Positions 1 through 11,204 of a DNA stretch of 64,000 bases are shown here, piece after piece (the first letter of the stretch is position 1; every line of letters starts with the position of its first letter). The DNA comes from Welwitschia mirabilis (Eukaryota > Gnetophyta > Gnetopsida > Welwitschiales). The notes below the pieces were generated by a model. That model worked only from the letters and a program-made list of their open reading frames with translations. It ran no database searches and was not told where the DNA came from. Location of the stretch: positions 72,013,977 through 72,077,976 of the forward strand of contig JBOZIK010000001.1 in assembly GCA_051453625.1 (NCBI GenBank), written 5' to 3'. The translations under genes and the position numbers were made by a program.

Positions 1-3000
1 CATAATTACAAGTTGTAGCTATAATCATGTTAACTAAGTGGTCACAAGTGTTAAATTTTCTTTCAATGTGAATTGTGCCATAAAATTTGCTAGTATCTTA
101 GGCATAATAAACTTCATGTGCATTCACTATTTATTTAAGTTGTAAATATGTCAATCCCTAGAATCCTGCTCATATAATCTCTAAAATATTTCTTTACTTA
201 GATCATGGCTGATTGAATAGAAAGTGATTAAGCTTGTCGAGGTGGTAAATGCAGAGGCTTTATCCATTCAATCACATGTGGGACTAGTGGACCCACCTCT
301 TATTATGATACCTTGGCCTTAGCCTTAGCCTTAGCCTATTAAGCTCATTATGTGCATGGCCTAATGAATCACAACCATAAAGTGCGTCATGTAAGGTAAG
401 GTAAAAATTAATAAAATATATTTTATGTAAACCTCTAAACAATCCTAAAAATCAATTTTTACCTTAAATCATCAAAATATATTATCCTCTTACTGAAGAT
501 AATAAATACATATTGTATTACCTAATCATGTAAAGAAAAATCAAGAGATCTGTGAAAAATCAAAAAGTGCAAAATAGGTGGACCACATAAAAGGTAAAAA
601 AGGAACTACTTAACTTAATATCTAATTTGGTAGAAGTGTAGAGCACATCATATTGATTAATTTACCTTTAAGGACCACTATGTTTCATCTTGTGGTTTTT
701 AAAAAAATAAGGTTTAAAGATAAAAAACTAATTCTACCTCATAAAATGCATAATTTTAGATAACTTGCAAAATACTTAATGAAAATGAGATCTATAAGTA
801 TTGAACCAAATAGCATTAAAAAATAATTGATATATATAAAAAATAAACTTTAAAAGTTTGAAAAACAAGACAAAAAGTTCATTAAAAAAAGGAAGAAAAA
901 AAGATATCTTGTTTTAATAAATATAATAAAATCTCATAATCTAGGACATCAAATTGATTGGTGAAAGATTTAAAATGTTAGTGGACCCTAGCATGACATG
1001 TGGATCATGAAATAATAAAGAGAAATGGCTTAAGAATGAAGGAAAAAAATGATAGAAAAGAAGTTCAGCCATAATTTTATTACTCTGTCATCCAGTTACA
1101 TCATCCACATGATAGCCTTAATATGAATATTAAAAAAATCCTTAGGTTATCATCCTCTAGTCTTCTAGACAACTAGATGGATGCCATAACTTTAAAAAAG
1201 TTTAAAAAAATAAAAAGATCAACCAAAATAGGTAGGCTTAGATATCAGTGTGAAGGTATTGTAATCTATCAAAATATTCAAAAGATAGAAAATGGTGAAG
1301 TATTATGACAAATAGGGATAAGGAATGAGGAAAAACAAAAATTAATCAAAAGATATAATGATGAAAATACACTAAGTAGGATGAAGTCTAACAAATAAAA
1401 CAAAAAAGAAAATCATGAAAAATAGGTAGAACTCTAAAGGACTATAAAGAAACATAATAAAAATCATAAAGAACATCATCTAATTACCATGCTAAAATGA
1501 AATCTACTTTATTTGATAAAATAACATAATTAAAAATAAAATTAATAATAATGAAACTACTAAATGATAAGGTCGTTAAGATAATGACAAAAAAGTACAA
1601 AAATGACTTTAAAATAACAAACCAAATAATCAAATAAAAATAAAATAAAAATAAAAAACTAGAAAAATAAAGAAGATAGCATATCTATCCTAAATTCTAA
1701 CCTAGCAAACCCCTTAGAAGAGATCATAAAGCTACTTAACTAAAGATGTATAACAAAAATGTACCAACTCTATAAAGTTCCACTCAAAAGATAGTGATTA
1801 CGATGATACTAAAGATTAAGTTCTTAAAACAATAAGTAATAAGATCAAGCACTACTCAAAAATAAATTATTTTGCTCACACCCTAAAAAATACCCTAATC
1901 CTCAAAAGAAAAATGATCATGTGGGAATACTAAGAGTTTAGAAAATAATTAATGCTTTTGATGATACCAATAACACCACTAATCTCATAGCCTTAAAGTT
2001 CTATTACTACTTTCCATGATGAGGGAAGTACAACCACAATTAAAGAAGTAAAACCCCATGTAGCATAACTTACTGACCCCTCACTGAACTTCCCATAGCT
2101 AATAATACTACCAAAGATTTCTTTTAGAATAAAATTACCCTAATGTGGTAGGAAATCATGGTGACTATATATTTTATCATAGATACCATAGATCATGGTT
2201 ATTACTTTCTTTTTTTTTTTTTTCTTTTTTGCTCCTTTCCCCCAAATAATTCCAACATAACCACATTCTCAAAAAGATGAATGTGAAGAAGTGAGATGGA
2301 AGACAAAATAGAATACACATAAATAATAAAATATCTCACACTATTAAAACAAATATAAGAGCTAAAGCATATTCCTTTAAAATAAAGTTCATAAATATGT
2401 AAATGTATTAAAACTAATTGAATCCAATCTTATCACTATGAAATGGCCAAATACAAATGTTAGTCATAAAAACTTCATAAAGTAAATACACAAGTCAAGT
2501 TAATATAATTAAGTGATATCATAATATCTACCAAATGAATAGGATAAGAGATAATTTATACAATTATAGAGAGGAAGCCCTCCTAATCAAAGGAAACCTC
2601 CAAGGAAATTTCTTTTATCATGTTCAAGATTGCATCAAAACTTTTTTCATATATTTTCAAAGTTTGTTCAATAAATTTATAAACCTCTATAGTGTCTTAG
2701 AAATATCAATGGAGCCATTAAATGTACTTTCTATATAAGATAAGGAGTTAACCATTTATAGGTTAATTTATTATGTAAAAAGATGCACTCTAGTATTATA
2801 TAAAACAATAAGTTGACTAGGTTTGAAATGTTTTATGAAGTAACTTTTTATTATATTTGAACTTAGCTTGGGCTTAGTGAATGAGTTGATAAAGTATGAA
2901 ACAAATAAAATTTTTAACTAAATTATTAAGTTAGACTAACCTATTTTAGATTTTTATTAAAGTCTATAAGATTAAGTTGATATAAACAATAATAAGAGTT

Positions 3001-3140
3001 ATAACAAACATCAACTGATAAAACACAAAATTTATAATAAACAAGTTCATAAGATGAAAAAACTAAGATAATTATGCAAACTAGTATGATAAGCTCAGAG
3101 AACATTATTAAACTTAAAAGCTTAAGATTTATTATTAGCA
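1..3140. other. Unassigned AT-rich DNA
   Basis: No domain, LTR pair or RNA gene could be recognised here on either strand. The stretch holds homopolymer runs (a T tract near 2209-2223) and many A-rich stretches. It lies downstream, in the minus sense, of the integrase of element A, so it may contain that element's 3' untranslated part, an env-like region or its missing 3' LTR. I found no copy of the LTR edge seen at 8655. Short open frames at 2535-2738 and 2941-3141 resemble nothing I know and look like chance. Confidence 0.5.
316..336 (+). repeat. Short GCCTTA hexamer repeat
   Basis: Three full GCCTTA units and a partial fourth stand in tandem. The unit is one base away from the plant telomere repeat CCCTAAA in spirit only and is too short to call telomeric. 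Confidence 0.8.
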
Positions 3141-3149
3141 TATATAAAT

Positions 3150-3760
3150 TTTTTAAGTGTTTTCTTTATTTCTCTATTTTCATTTTTAGCTTGAACACTA
3201 GTTTGTGAATGATAAGCATAAGCTACTTTATTTTTAATTCCAATGGATAAAAGAATTATTCTAAAAAGATAATTTATAAAATGAGTTTGTTGATTAGTAA
3301 TGATAATTCTAGGAAAACCAAAATGTTAAAAAAATAAGTTCTAATAAAATTGAAAACAGTTTGGACATAATTCATAAAAGTAAGAATAGCTGCAACTGAT
3401 TTAGTAATATAAATAATAGTCATCCAAATGTAATTCTTATCACTAGACGATGGTTTAATAGGGCCTATAAAATTAATTTTCTAATAATTAAAATTTTCAC
3501 ATTCAATAATATATGTAAGGAACATATCATAAGAATGAATAAGGTTGCCCTAATAACAACAAGCGTTACACCTTCTAGCGAAAACAAAAGAGTCCTAAAA
3601 AAGACTAGGCCAATAAAAACTAGAGTGAAGAATTTTCATTATTATTTTTTATCCACTAAAATGACCTCTATAATTGTTACTATGGCATAAATGAAGGATG
3701 CCTAATTTTTCCCATTTAGGCACACATGTTCTCATGATTTAGTCTTTGCATCTATGGTAA
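3150..3760 (-). pseudogene. Ty3/gypsy integrase remnant (element A)
   Basis: Integrase would insert the cDNA copy into the genome. On the minus strand a zinc-finger-like block is visible (HLCHSNNYRGHF, then a YWPSLF block and RRCNACCY), where the second histidine and the cysteine pair partly survive. The core follows with KINFIGPI, which lacks the expected first aspartate, then FGFPRIIITNQQTHF, where the second aspartate of the family has become asparagine, and YHSQTSVQAKNE, where the catalytic glutamate position appears to read AKNE. Several in-frame stops and at least one frameshift break the frame. The family match is strong, the product is dead, and the C-terminal end is unclear below 3150. 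Confidence 0.8.
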
Positions 3761-3929
3761 AGATGTGGCTCTATCCATTTATAATTATCTATTCTATGAA
3801 GAAAATATTTTCTTTGATTATTACCTCAATGTTATGATGTTTTTATGATAACAAAATAACTAAATATGTTAGTATATAAAAGATAAGTATGAGTATAAGA
3901 TATGACAAAAAGTTATTCAACTAGAAAAG

Positions 3930-4335
3930 AATCATTAATCATAAGATCATCAAGAGAAGAAGAAAGATGTGATAAATAATCTACTACACTATTATGTTTT
4001 TCTACTTTATCAATGATTTTAAGATTAAATTCTTAGATGATAAGGATCTATATAATAAGTATATCACTAGAATCTTTCTTGATCATGAGGTATTTAATAG
4101 CTACATGGTTAGTATAAACATTCATATGAAATCCTAATAGATAGTGTTTAAGATTATGAAGGGAAAAGAAAATGGCTAACATTTCTTTTTTAGTAGTAGT
4201 ATAATTTGATTTATCTTTAAATAAAGTTTTTCTATGATAAGATATAACTTTAAAATTATTTTCATACATTTATTCAAGAACATCACCCATGACAATATTA
4301 CTAGCATCACACATCAATTCCAAATCTTTATTCAA
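3930..4335 (-). pseudogene. Ty3/gypsy RNase H remnant (element A)
   Basis: RNase H degrades the RNA strand during reverse transcription. The best preserved stretch lies at 4048-4269 and reads without a stop for 73 codons. It shows SYHRKTLF, YTTTKKEMLAIFFSL, HYLLGFHMNVYTNH and KYLMIKKD, in the order normal for gypsy RNase H. The first catalytic aspartate is present just upstream in LMCDASN, but a stop separates it from the open stretch. The later TDH aspartate has become asparagine (TNH). A tail resembling the domain end (VEKHNSVVDYLSHL) continues to about 3940. Confidence 0.85.
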
Positions 4336-4439
4336 ATTAAGTCCTATTACTATAGGCACATAAGAGATTTTATATTTAAGTGTTTCAAATTCAAGCTAAT
4401 AAGATTCATTCCATTCAAGTTTAACTTATTTTCAAGATA

Positions 4440-5215
4440 ACAAGTAAAGGAGTTTAAGATTTTTAGAATAATCTGGAATAAAATGATGAGAAAAATCATA
4501 ATGATCAAAGAAAGATCAAACTTGTTTTACATTTGTTAGAGGAGTTAGATTTTTAATGATATGTGCTTTTTCATTGTTCGTCCTAATTCCCTTACTAAAA
4601 ATATGGAAATATAAGATAATTTCATTATTAACTAGAAATAAAATCTTCTCTCAACTCACATATAAATCACTCTTAATATATCTAAGAAGGACTTTCTCTA
4701 ACCTTTTTAAGAACTATTTAAAGTTTTTATCAAATATTAATAAATCATATATAAAAATTTCAATTGAATCCTTTAACATATCAGAAAAGATATACATAAT
4801 TAAATATTGAAAAATACTAGGGGCATTATAAAGTCCAAAAGGTATACATTTAAAGGCAAATATTCCAAAAGAAAAAATAAAAGTTATTTTTTCTTGATTC
4901 TCATTGACAAAAGGTATGTCCTTGGATTATCTTAAGTACTTGGTCAAGAAAAGGTAAAGAACAATGGTCTTTTTTTTTAATTACTTCATTTAGCTTCCTA
5001 TAATTAATACACATTTTCTATTTCCCTCTTTTTTTGAGTAATGCCATCAAAGGGCTAATCCATTCACTATCATATATGAGATAAATAATTTCAACATTTA
5101 TTAATTTAATGATTCCATATTTTACAACTTGTTTAAGCACTAGATTTAATCTATGTTAGGGTTGCCTAATAGGTTTTGCATTATCCTCAAAGTAGATTTT
5201 ATGTTAAATAATGAA
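4440..5215 (-). pseudogene. Ty3/gypsy reverse transcriptase remnant (element A)
   Basis: Reverse transcriptase would copy element RNA into DNA. On the minus strand the domain opens with FEDNAKPIRQP near 5205, then WISPLMALLKKRGK, CINYRKLNEVIKKKDH and PFLDQVLKIIQGHTF. The roughly 20 residues that Athila elements carry between the KKRG and CINYRKLN blocks are absent. The catalytic FMDD-type box appears near 4745 as IFIYDLLIF, so the first aspartate is lost. Stops occur throughout. The order, spacing and lead-in fit Athila best among Ty3/gypsy lineages. Confidence 0.85.
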
Positions 5216-5849
5216 AGTAAGAATAACTATTAAATCTTTATGGGTCCAAGTAAACACATTAATCTTAGAATTCAAAAGTGATATTAAGGTAAATTCTTAA
5301 TGAGGGGGAAAATTCTCATTTATTATTAATGGTTTATTCTGATCATCACATAGGAAAATATATTTTAGTTTACTGGGTAAAGGTTTTAGATTTAAATTTA
5401 TATTTTTACTTTCTATTTATTTTTTCTTAGATTTAACTATTGTCTCAAACCATCATCTAGATGATAGGGATGTATAACATCCCTTAAAATATGAAATATT
5501 AGTTATTTTTAGATGTTTAACCCCTTCACAGATTACAGTTTTAGTTTCTCTAGTATTCTAATCAAAATACTTGGCTCCCAAATGTTTATAGTTGAGTTCA
5601 TCATTATTAAAAGCTTTCAATTTTATACTTAAAATGGATTATCATATAAGGTAGGCTTATGAAGTATTAACTATTTCTATTTAAGTGGAAATGCTATAAA
5701 AATAATGTTAAATTAATTTCTTCCTCTATATTTCACTCGTCACTTAGGTCTTTTTTAGTAGCATCAAAAGCTCTAACTTTTTATTTTCTAATTGACACTC
5801 CATAATTCTAGTTCTTATATTAATAATACAATGGGCTATTGTATAAAAT

Positions 5850-6175
5850 GCTCTACCCAAAAGTAGTGAATAACCACTATTATGTGAACTTTAATCAGAA
5901 CCACATCTATTGGATAGGATGCTTTCTCTATTTAAATCACAAATCTTTGATTACTCGTAAAAGTTTCTTCACTAATATGCCTACCAATTCTAAGATAATA
6001 CATGTAGGCTTAATTCTACCTTTTAAACCAGGTCTTTGACAAGTGAATAAAGATACAATGTTAATACTTACTCCTATATTGATTAAGGATTTATTAATTC
6101 TTCTATTTTTCTCTAAAGTAATACTAACTGTTACTGTCCTTGGATCCTTAAATTTTAAACATTTTTGTAAAACTT
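5850..6175 (-). pseudogene. Retroviral-type aspartic protease remnant (element A)
   Basis: The minus strand shows a pattern like the Athila protease region: KFKDPRTVTVSI, then INKSLINIGVSINIVSLF, then GRIKPTCIILEL. The family expects a D-(T/L)-G catalytic loop at the position that reads NIGVS, so the aspartate has become asparagine. A weak match to the later ILGRPF region follows near 5860 in another frame. The domain lies between gag and RT, as it should. The call rests on spacing and partial motifs. Confidence 0.55.
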
Positions 6176-6989
6176 AGTTGGTTATAGATTGGGCTAAGAA
6201 GACTTTACAAGGTATGGTTTATTTTTATTTCTTCCTAATTAGGCCTTTTAATAACTTAAAATATGTAGGCTTTTATTGCAAGAGTTTCCAAAATGGTAAA
6301 TTTATTCTCACATATTATGTTAAGGCTTTAAGATGATCATCAAAGGTAGAATTTATATTTAATCTATCAAGCCAAAGGGTAGGATGTTTCTTCCCTTTAT
6401 TTTATGAATAATTTTTCTTATTAAGCTTATCATTTAAAGTAAAAGAAAAGTTATGATTTTCTAAGATTTCAATATCATCTTCTTCTTTTTCATATGTTTT
6501 ATTATTTGTCGAAGTTGAATCCTTATGGAAATGAGGTGTTATTTGATTTCCACTTTTTGTTATAATCTTATAATCTTTTCTTACTTCATTAGGCTTAGAT
6601 AAAGGTTGTATTACAAGTGATTTTTGTGGTCTTCAATTTGCAAGCATAGTTTACTAAAGAATATTCACTAGATTTTTAATTTTTGAATTGTATTCTCTTA
6701 GATTTTCTTAATTCATTAATGTAATTTCTAAGTGGATTATTTTGATTTTGTAAATTTAATGTACTTGCTTGATAATTTGAGCTACTTAGTTGAATCTTAG
6801 AGTGTTTGTTTGAAAGTTATAATTCTCAAATCTATTTCTCAATGGTTGGAAATTTGGATAACTTATTTAAAAGTTCTTGAATTTATTTTCTAAATATTAA
6901 AACTTAGGTTGTCCATTTATCTTAGGTTGAAATTGGTTTTAATTTTGGTTTTACTTTCTAAGGTTTAAAGATTTTTTATTTTTTTCTTT

Positions 6990-7960
6990 TTAAATTACAT
7001 ACTTCTTCATGGTTTTTTTTTATTTTTAAGTTGGTAATAAAGGATACTCTTTTGTTACATGATAGTTGTCTTTAGATAAGTTACAAGTTGAAACCACATT
7101 TATTTTAGTTACCAATTTTACAAAAAAAATTATTTAAGTGTATTTTTCTTGTGAAATTCTTTATTTCATTTGTTGGCTCTTTTTCTATTTTTACTTCCTT
7201 CGTTTCATTTTTTACTTCTTTAAGAATTTTAATAATTTGGCCTATAGTATGAATTTCTTTAGATATTGGTTTAGGCCATGTTTGAATTACTTTTACTAAA
7301 TTTTCCAACAACCTCAATGGATTTTCTAATGTAAGATTCATTAAATTTCCAACACATGAAAAATCTACAAGATGCTTAGTTTATCTATTTGGTCCACTAT
7401 AGAAGTACTCTATTAATTCTTTTTGAGTAAAATTATCAATGGGATTAGAATAAATTGCAATGAAAAATTATTCATAAGTAGTGACATAATCTTTATTAGA
7501 TTTTTTTGGGAAATTTATTACCTCTTTCTTTCTTTTTATTATTATTGTTTCAATCATAAACTCTTTTATGAAGGCTTCTTGAATTTGGTTATATGTTTTC
7601 AAACTTTTATGTGAAATAGTTTTTAGGTGTAATTTCACTTATCCTTTTTATGTGATGGGAAAAATAACCATGTAAGTATGATCACTAATTCATTTTTTAT
7701 CATTTCCTAAAATAAGCACTAAGTATTCAATGTTGGTTATATGTTAGAAGATATATTCATAATTTTCTCTAATAAAATAGAACATGTATTTAAATTTCTT
7801 AACTCAACATCATAATCAAGAGTAGGTTAAAATAATCTTGGATTTTATGATTTTTATTTGCAATTAGTTCTTTAAGAGTGACATTAACATTTGGATTTAT
7901 GGGGTAGTAGATATTCTTATCATGAGAAGAGGATTAGAAAAAGATACTTGTTTTTGTTTT
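6990..7960 (-). pseudogene. Ty3/gypsy gag remnant (element A)
   Basis: Gag would form the virus-like particle. The minus-strand translation near 7350-7600 shows a capsid-like stretch with FIKEFMIETIIIKRKKEVINF, a block resembling the W-E-R-F-K region, then ELIEYFYSGPNR, followed by LENPLRLLENLVKVIQTW. The piece at 7105-7341 is open for 78 codons and becomes charged and lysine-rich, like a gag tail. A stop and a frameshift separate the blocks. No convincing zinc knuckle was seen. The match is to the general retrotransposon gag pattern and is less certain than RT or RNase H. Confidence 0.6.
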
Positions 7961-8629
7961 TGCATAGAATTTTATATTACAATAAAACTTTTTTTTTTAA
8001 ATTTATTTTGAAAATTTTTCTTTTAAAAATTAAATTTAGAAATAATGAATGAAAAAAAAAATCTTCTTTCTCAACTCTTGGAATGTTTTGCATAGCTTAG
8101 GTGTGTATACTTGGGTTTAGCTCGTAGTCAATCAAACCTTTTCAAATGTTTTCTTTGATTAGAAAACGCTCTTTTTGATTTTTTTTTTTAACCTAGCTTT
8201 ATCATTTCTTAGCATGCTTAGTTCTATTACTGTAAGTGTCATCTTTATTATTATTTGGATGAGGTACTTGGATGATAAAACACATAAAAAACCAAAAATG
8301 AAAAACATAGAAAAATAAAGTTGTAAAATAACATATAAATAAAATTGGTAGTCATCCTCTAAGTCACTAGATAATAGAGGGGGATGATAGAAAAAATCCT
8401 AGTTTTTATGAAAAATAGAAAAAACATAGTTTCATAGGTAGTTATTATTGTGAATCATTTGGACAAAAGAGAAAACAACCAAGTATTATTTTTTGAATGC
8501 AAATAAGAAAACGTAAAAAGAAAAACCTACAATCCTACTCTAAAGATATAATAATACTATAGATAAATATTTAAAATAAAATATAAACTACCTATCTGAG
8601 TAATGATAATCCTTAAACTCTAAGCAACC

Positions 8630-8649
8630 TTCTTTAACAATGGCACCAA
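8630..8649 (-). promoter_or_regulatory. Degenerate primer binding site of element A
   Basis: On the minus strand this reads TTGGTGCCATTGTTAAAGAA. Athila/Tat elements typically carry TTGGCGCCGTTGCCGGGGAA here (recalled from the family). All seven differences are C-to-T or G-to-A changes. It sits 5 bases inside the LTR edge at 8655, in the right place and orientation. Confidence 0.7.
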
Positions 8650-8654
8650 CACAT

Positions 8655-9480
8655 TGTAGAATGTATTTATGCAAATGTTACATCTTTTATCAAATCCCAT
8701 TAATTAGAAATATATGTATAAATAGAACATACTAATATAAATAGGAGTGGATCTGAATGTGATATTAACATTCGAATCAACCTAAATAGAAGAAAGGCAT
8801 AGGTGAGAAGAATGAGAATTGATTTCAAATGAAATATTAACATTCCTCCTAAGTAGCACAAAATAATAATGCAAAATAAACAATGAAAATGAATACATTA
8901 TGTAAAGGAGATGCAAACATAATCTAAATGTAATATCTATTTAACAAAATCAAGCAAGGAAAGTAGTCATTAGACTAAAACCAACCTAAGTTATCAGATT
9001 TATTAAATGGAATATAAAAATGATGTAAGTTAATCTAGATATAAAAGGCAATGCATCTAAACTACTAGTATCAACATTAATAAATGTTATTTTCATAATC
9101 TATATAAAAAATAAAAATATCATCAAATCATAAGCATCATAAGCCATAAGGGAGATATACATAAAAATAAATATGAAAACAAAAATAGAGTTTTAATTAT
9201 TATGAACCAACATCCATGTTACAAAGCAGTAATACCTTAATGAAAGATATGCAGCCCAACATCAAGAAAGATGTCTCTCTATAATAATGAGAATAGATCT
9301 CCTACCCTTTAATCTTTTATTTTGATAATTTCTAATAATAAGAAAGATAAAGATAGAGTCAAGGATGAAAAAGTTATTTATTACAAATAAATACTTTAAA
9401 ATAGAAAACACAATAGACATGATAAAACCATAATGATCATGCAAGAAGGCATATGATATATGGTGAAAGTTGGATGAAGT
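8655..9480 (-). repeat. Probable 5' LTR remnant of element A (outer end not located)
   Basis: The minus-strand LTR would end in ACA at 8655, next to the PBS. Its beginning could not be placed, and 9480 is only a working limit. No second copy was found in the window, so the LTR is inferred from the PBS and not from a pair. Confidence 0.4.
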
Positions 9481-9999
9481 TTAATAAACTATTATATTTA
9501 TATATTATCTTACTAGTAATATAGATATTATAAAAGATAATTCCACTTCGTGTAAGATCCACATCAACTGTCAGATTAGTCTAGTAAGTGTCCTGGTCAA
9601 CATGAGTTCTTCTATTATTCATACTATCATATGAATGATAAAGTGGATGATGCACTTAATAAAGATGTTTCTTATGTTATATTAGCTTCTTTAATTATAG
9701 GATTATCACTTTACATAGAAAATATTACAATTTTTCTTAAATTCTATCAAATGTGATGAAGATTGCATGTTTTCAAAATATTAACCTTAGTTATTTATTA
9801 TTATTGGAACTTATCATAAACCTATCTAATATCCTACAAAAATACTCAAAGTAGACTATCAAATATATACATTTGAGAATGTAATATTTAATATAATAGT
9901 GCAATAGTCAATTTGGTAGAATAATAACTAATTTAGCTTGCAATTAATGTTGCTTACCAACTTTATCAAGGACTAGCAAGGCTACATGGAGAGCTATGT
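9481..9999. other. Unassigned AT-rich DNA
   Basis: No coding or repeat pattern was recognised. It may be the rest of the element A LTR or the flank of the LTR-like block that starts at 10000. Confidence 0.4.
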
Positions 10000-11196
10000 T
10001 GTAACATCAAATTGTATGTTTTTGATGGGGTATTTTAAGTGGTTTTATAGGACATTTAAAAATGTTAAAGTAGAAAATAATGATTATTAAGATTTAAGGA
10101 GAAAATCATGAAAATATGTAAGTACAATAAATTTAGAGTTATTTTGGATCATTTTTGATACTTTACATTCTGAAGCAGAGTTAATGACCTTTAAGGTCAT
10201 TTTAACTTGATGAAAGAGCTTTAAGAAGACCATTATTCCCTTAATCATCTATATTTCACTGCTAGATGAGAACATGTAGATGCAACAAGGAGATTGACTA
10301 GATCAAATATGAAAGTTGATATGTACTTCTCTTAATGTAGCATCATCCTCATCATCTATTAGATGACATATAAGATGACCACTAGTTTTAGTTAATGTAT
10401 CAAAATTCACCTAACTTATGCAATTTGTCATGATTCTATTACGTTATTAGGGTTTTGGTCACCTCTATTAGATTTTTTGTTTTAGAATTTGTAATTGTAA
10501 ATAAATATTACCTTTACCCTCACTTTAAGTTTATCTTCTTTAGCACCTAAAAATCTCATTACAGAAGATCAAAGGACAAGAGATCCATCCATTAGTTATA
10601 GAGAGAAGTATTCCTTGTTATTAAGTTGTGTCTTCTTTATTAAAGTGTTATTAGTTTATAACAAGATGTTGGTTTGATCCTAATGAAAATCTTCTTTTAG
10701 TTTTATATATACTCATGTGCATGTCCCTTATGCTTTATATTAGTTATGATTTCATGACAGTTTCATAATTGATATAGGCCATCTAGCGTAAGGTTAAATT
10801 ATTAATTTAGAATATTGCATTGCATTATATTTTATATTTCCAACTTAATTATTTCATATTTTCTATATTCTATTTGACATACTTAATAGCTTATATTAAT
10901 TAGGGTTATTGATAGTTTCCTTAATTGATCTAGGTTATATAAGACCAATCTTGATGATAGAGATTTACTAGTTACATAGATATTGCATTTAGAGTAGTTT
11001 TCATTTGCATTGCATAGTGTGTTTACTTTTCTTGCATTATGATTTTCATTTTAAACCTTAAAAAGAAAAATATAAAAATACATCGCTTAAATCAATTCTT
11101 TTTCTTCTGTTTTAGTAGCTTCAAAGGATTATGACATTTGGGTTGATTTCCATCTATATTGGTGTGTTGTATTTGTGCAAATATTTGTGATTAACA
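10000..11196 (+). repeat. Isolated LTR-like block, possibly Ty3/gypsy
   Basis: The block opens with TGTAACATC and ends near TTAACA at 11196. Its last 70 bases (GGATTATGACATTTGG, then CTATATTGG and GTATTTGTGCA) resemble the conserved 3' end of Athila/Tat LTRs as I remember them. No PBS follows it and no partner copy was seen, so it could be a solo or truncated LTR. It does not align with the neighbouring chromovirus LTR nor with the edge at 8655. Confidence 0.35.
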
Positions 11197-11204
11197 TATT
11201 TAAT

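Larger units (their letters stand above)
3150..8655 (-). mobile_element. Element A: degenerate Athila-like Ty3/gypsy retrotransposon
   Basis: Read on the minus strand, the order is PBS (8630-8649), gag, protease, RT, RNase H and integrase, the Ty3/gypsy order. Lineage is inferred from the RT lead-in (FEDNAKPIRQP), from the integrase finger followed by a YWP-type motif, and from a PBS that resembles the TGGCGCCGTTGCC type typical of Athila/Tat elements. Every domain carries stops or frameshifts. The 5' LTR edge is at 8655. The 3' LTR was not found and may lie in 1-3140, be lost, or lie outside the window. Confidence 0.8.

Noticed and set aside
316-336. Interstitial telomere repeat
   Set aside because: The unit is GCCTTA, not CCCTAAA, and only three and a half copies are present.
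2535-2738. Small host gene
   Set aside because: A 67-codon frame rich in F, I, N and Y with no motif; frames of this length arise by chance here.
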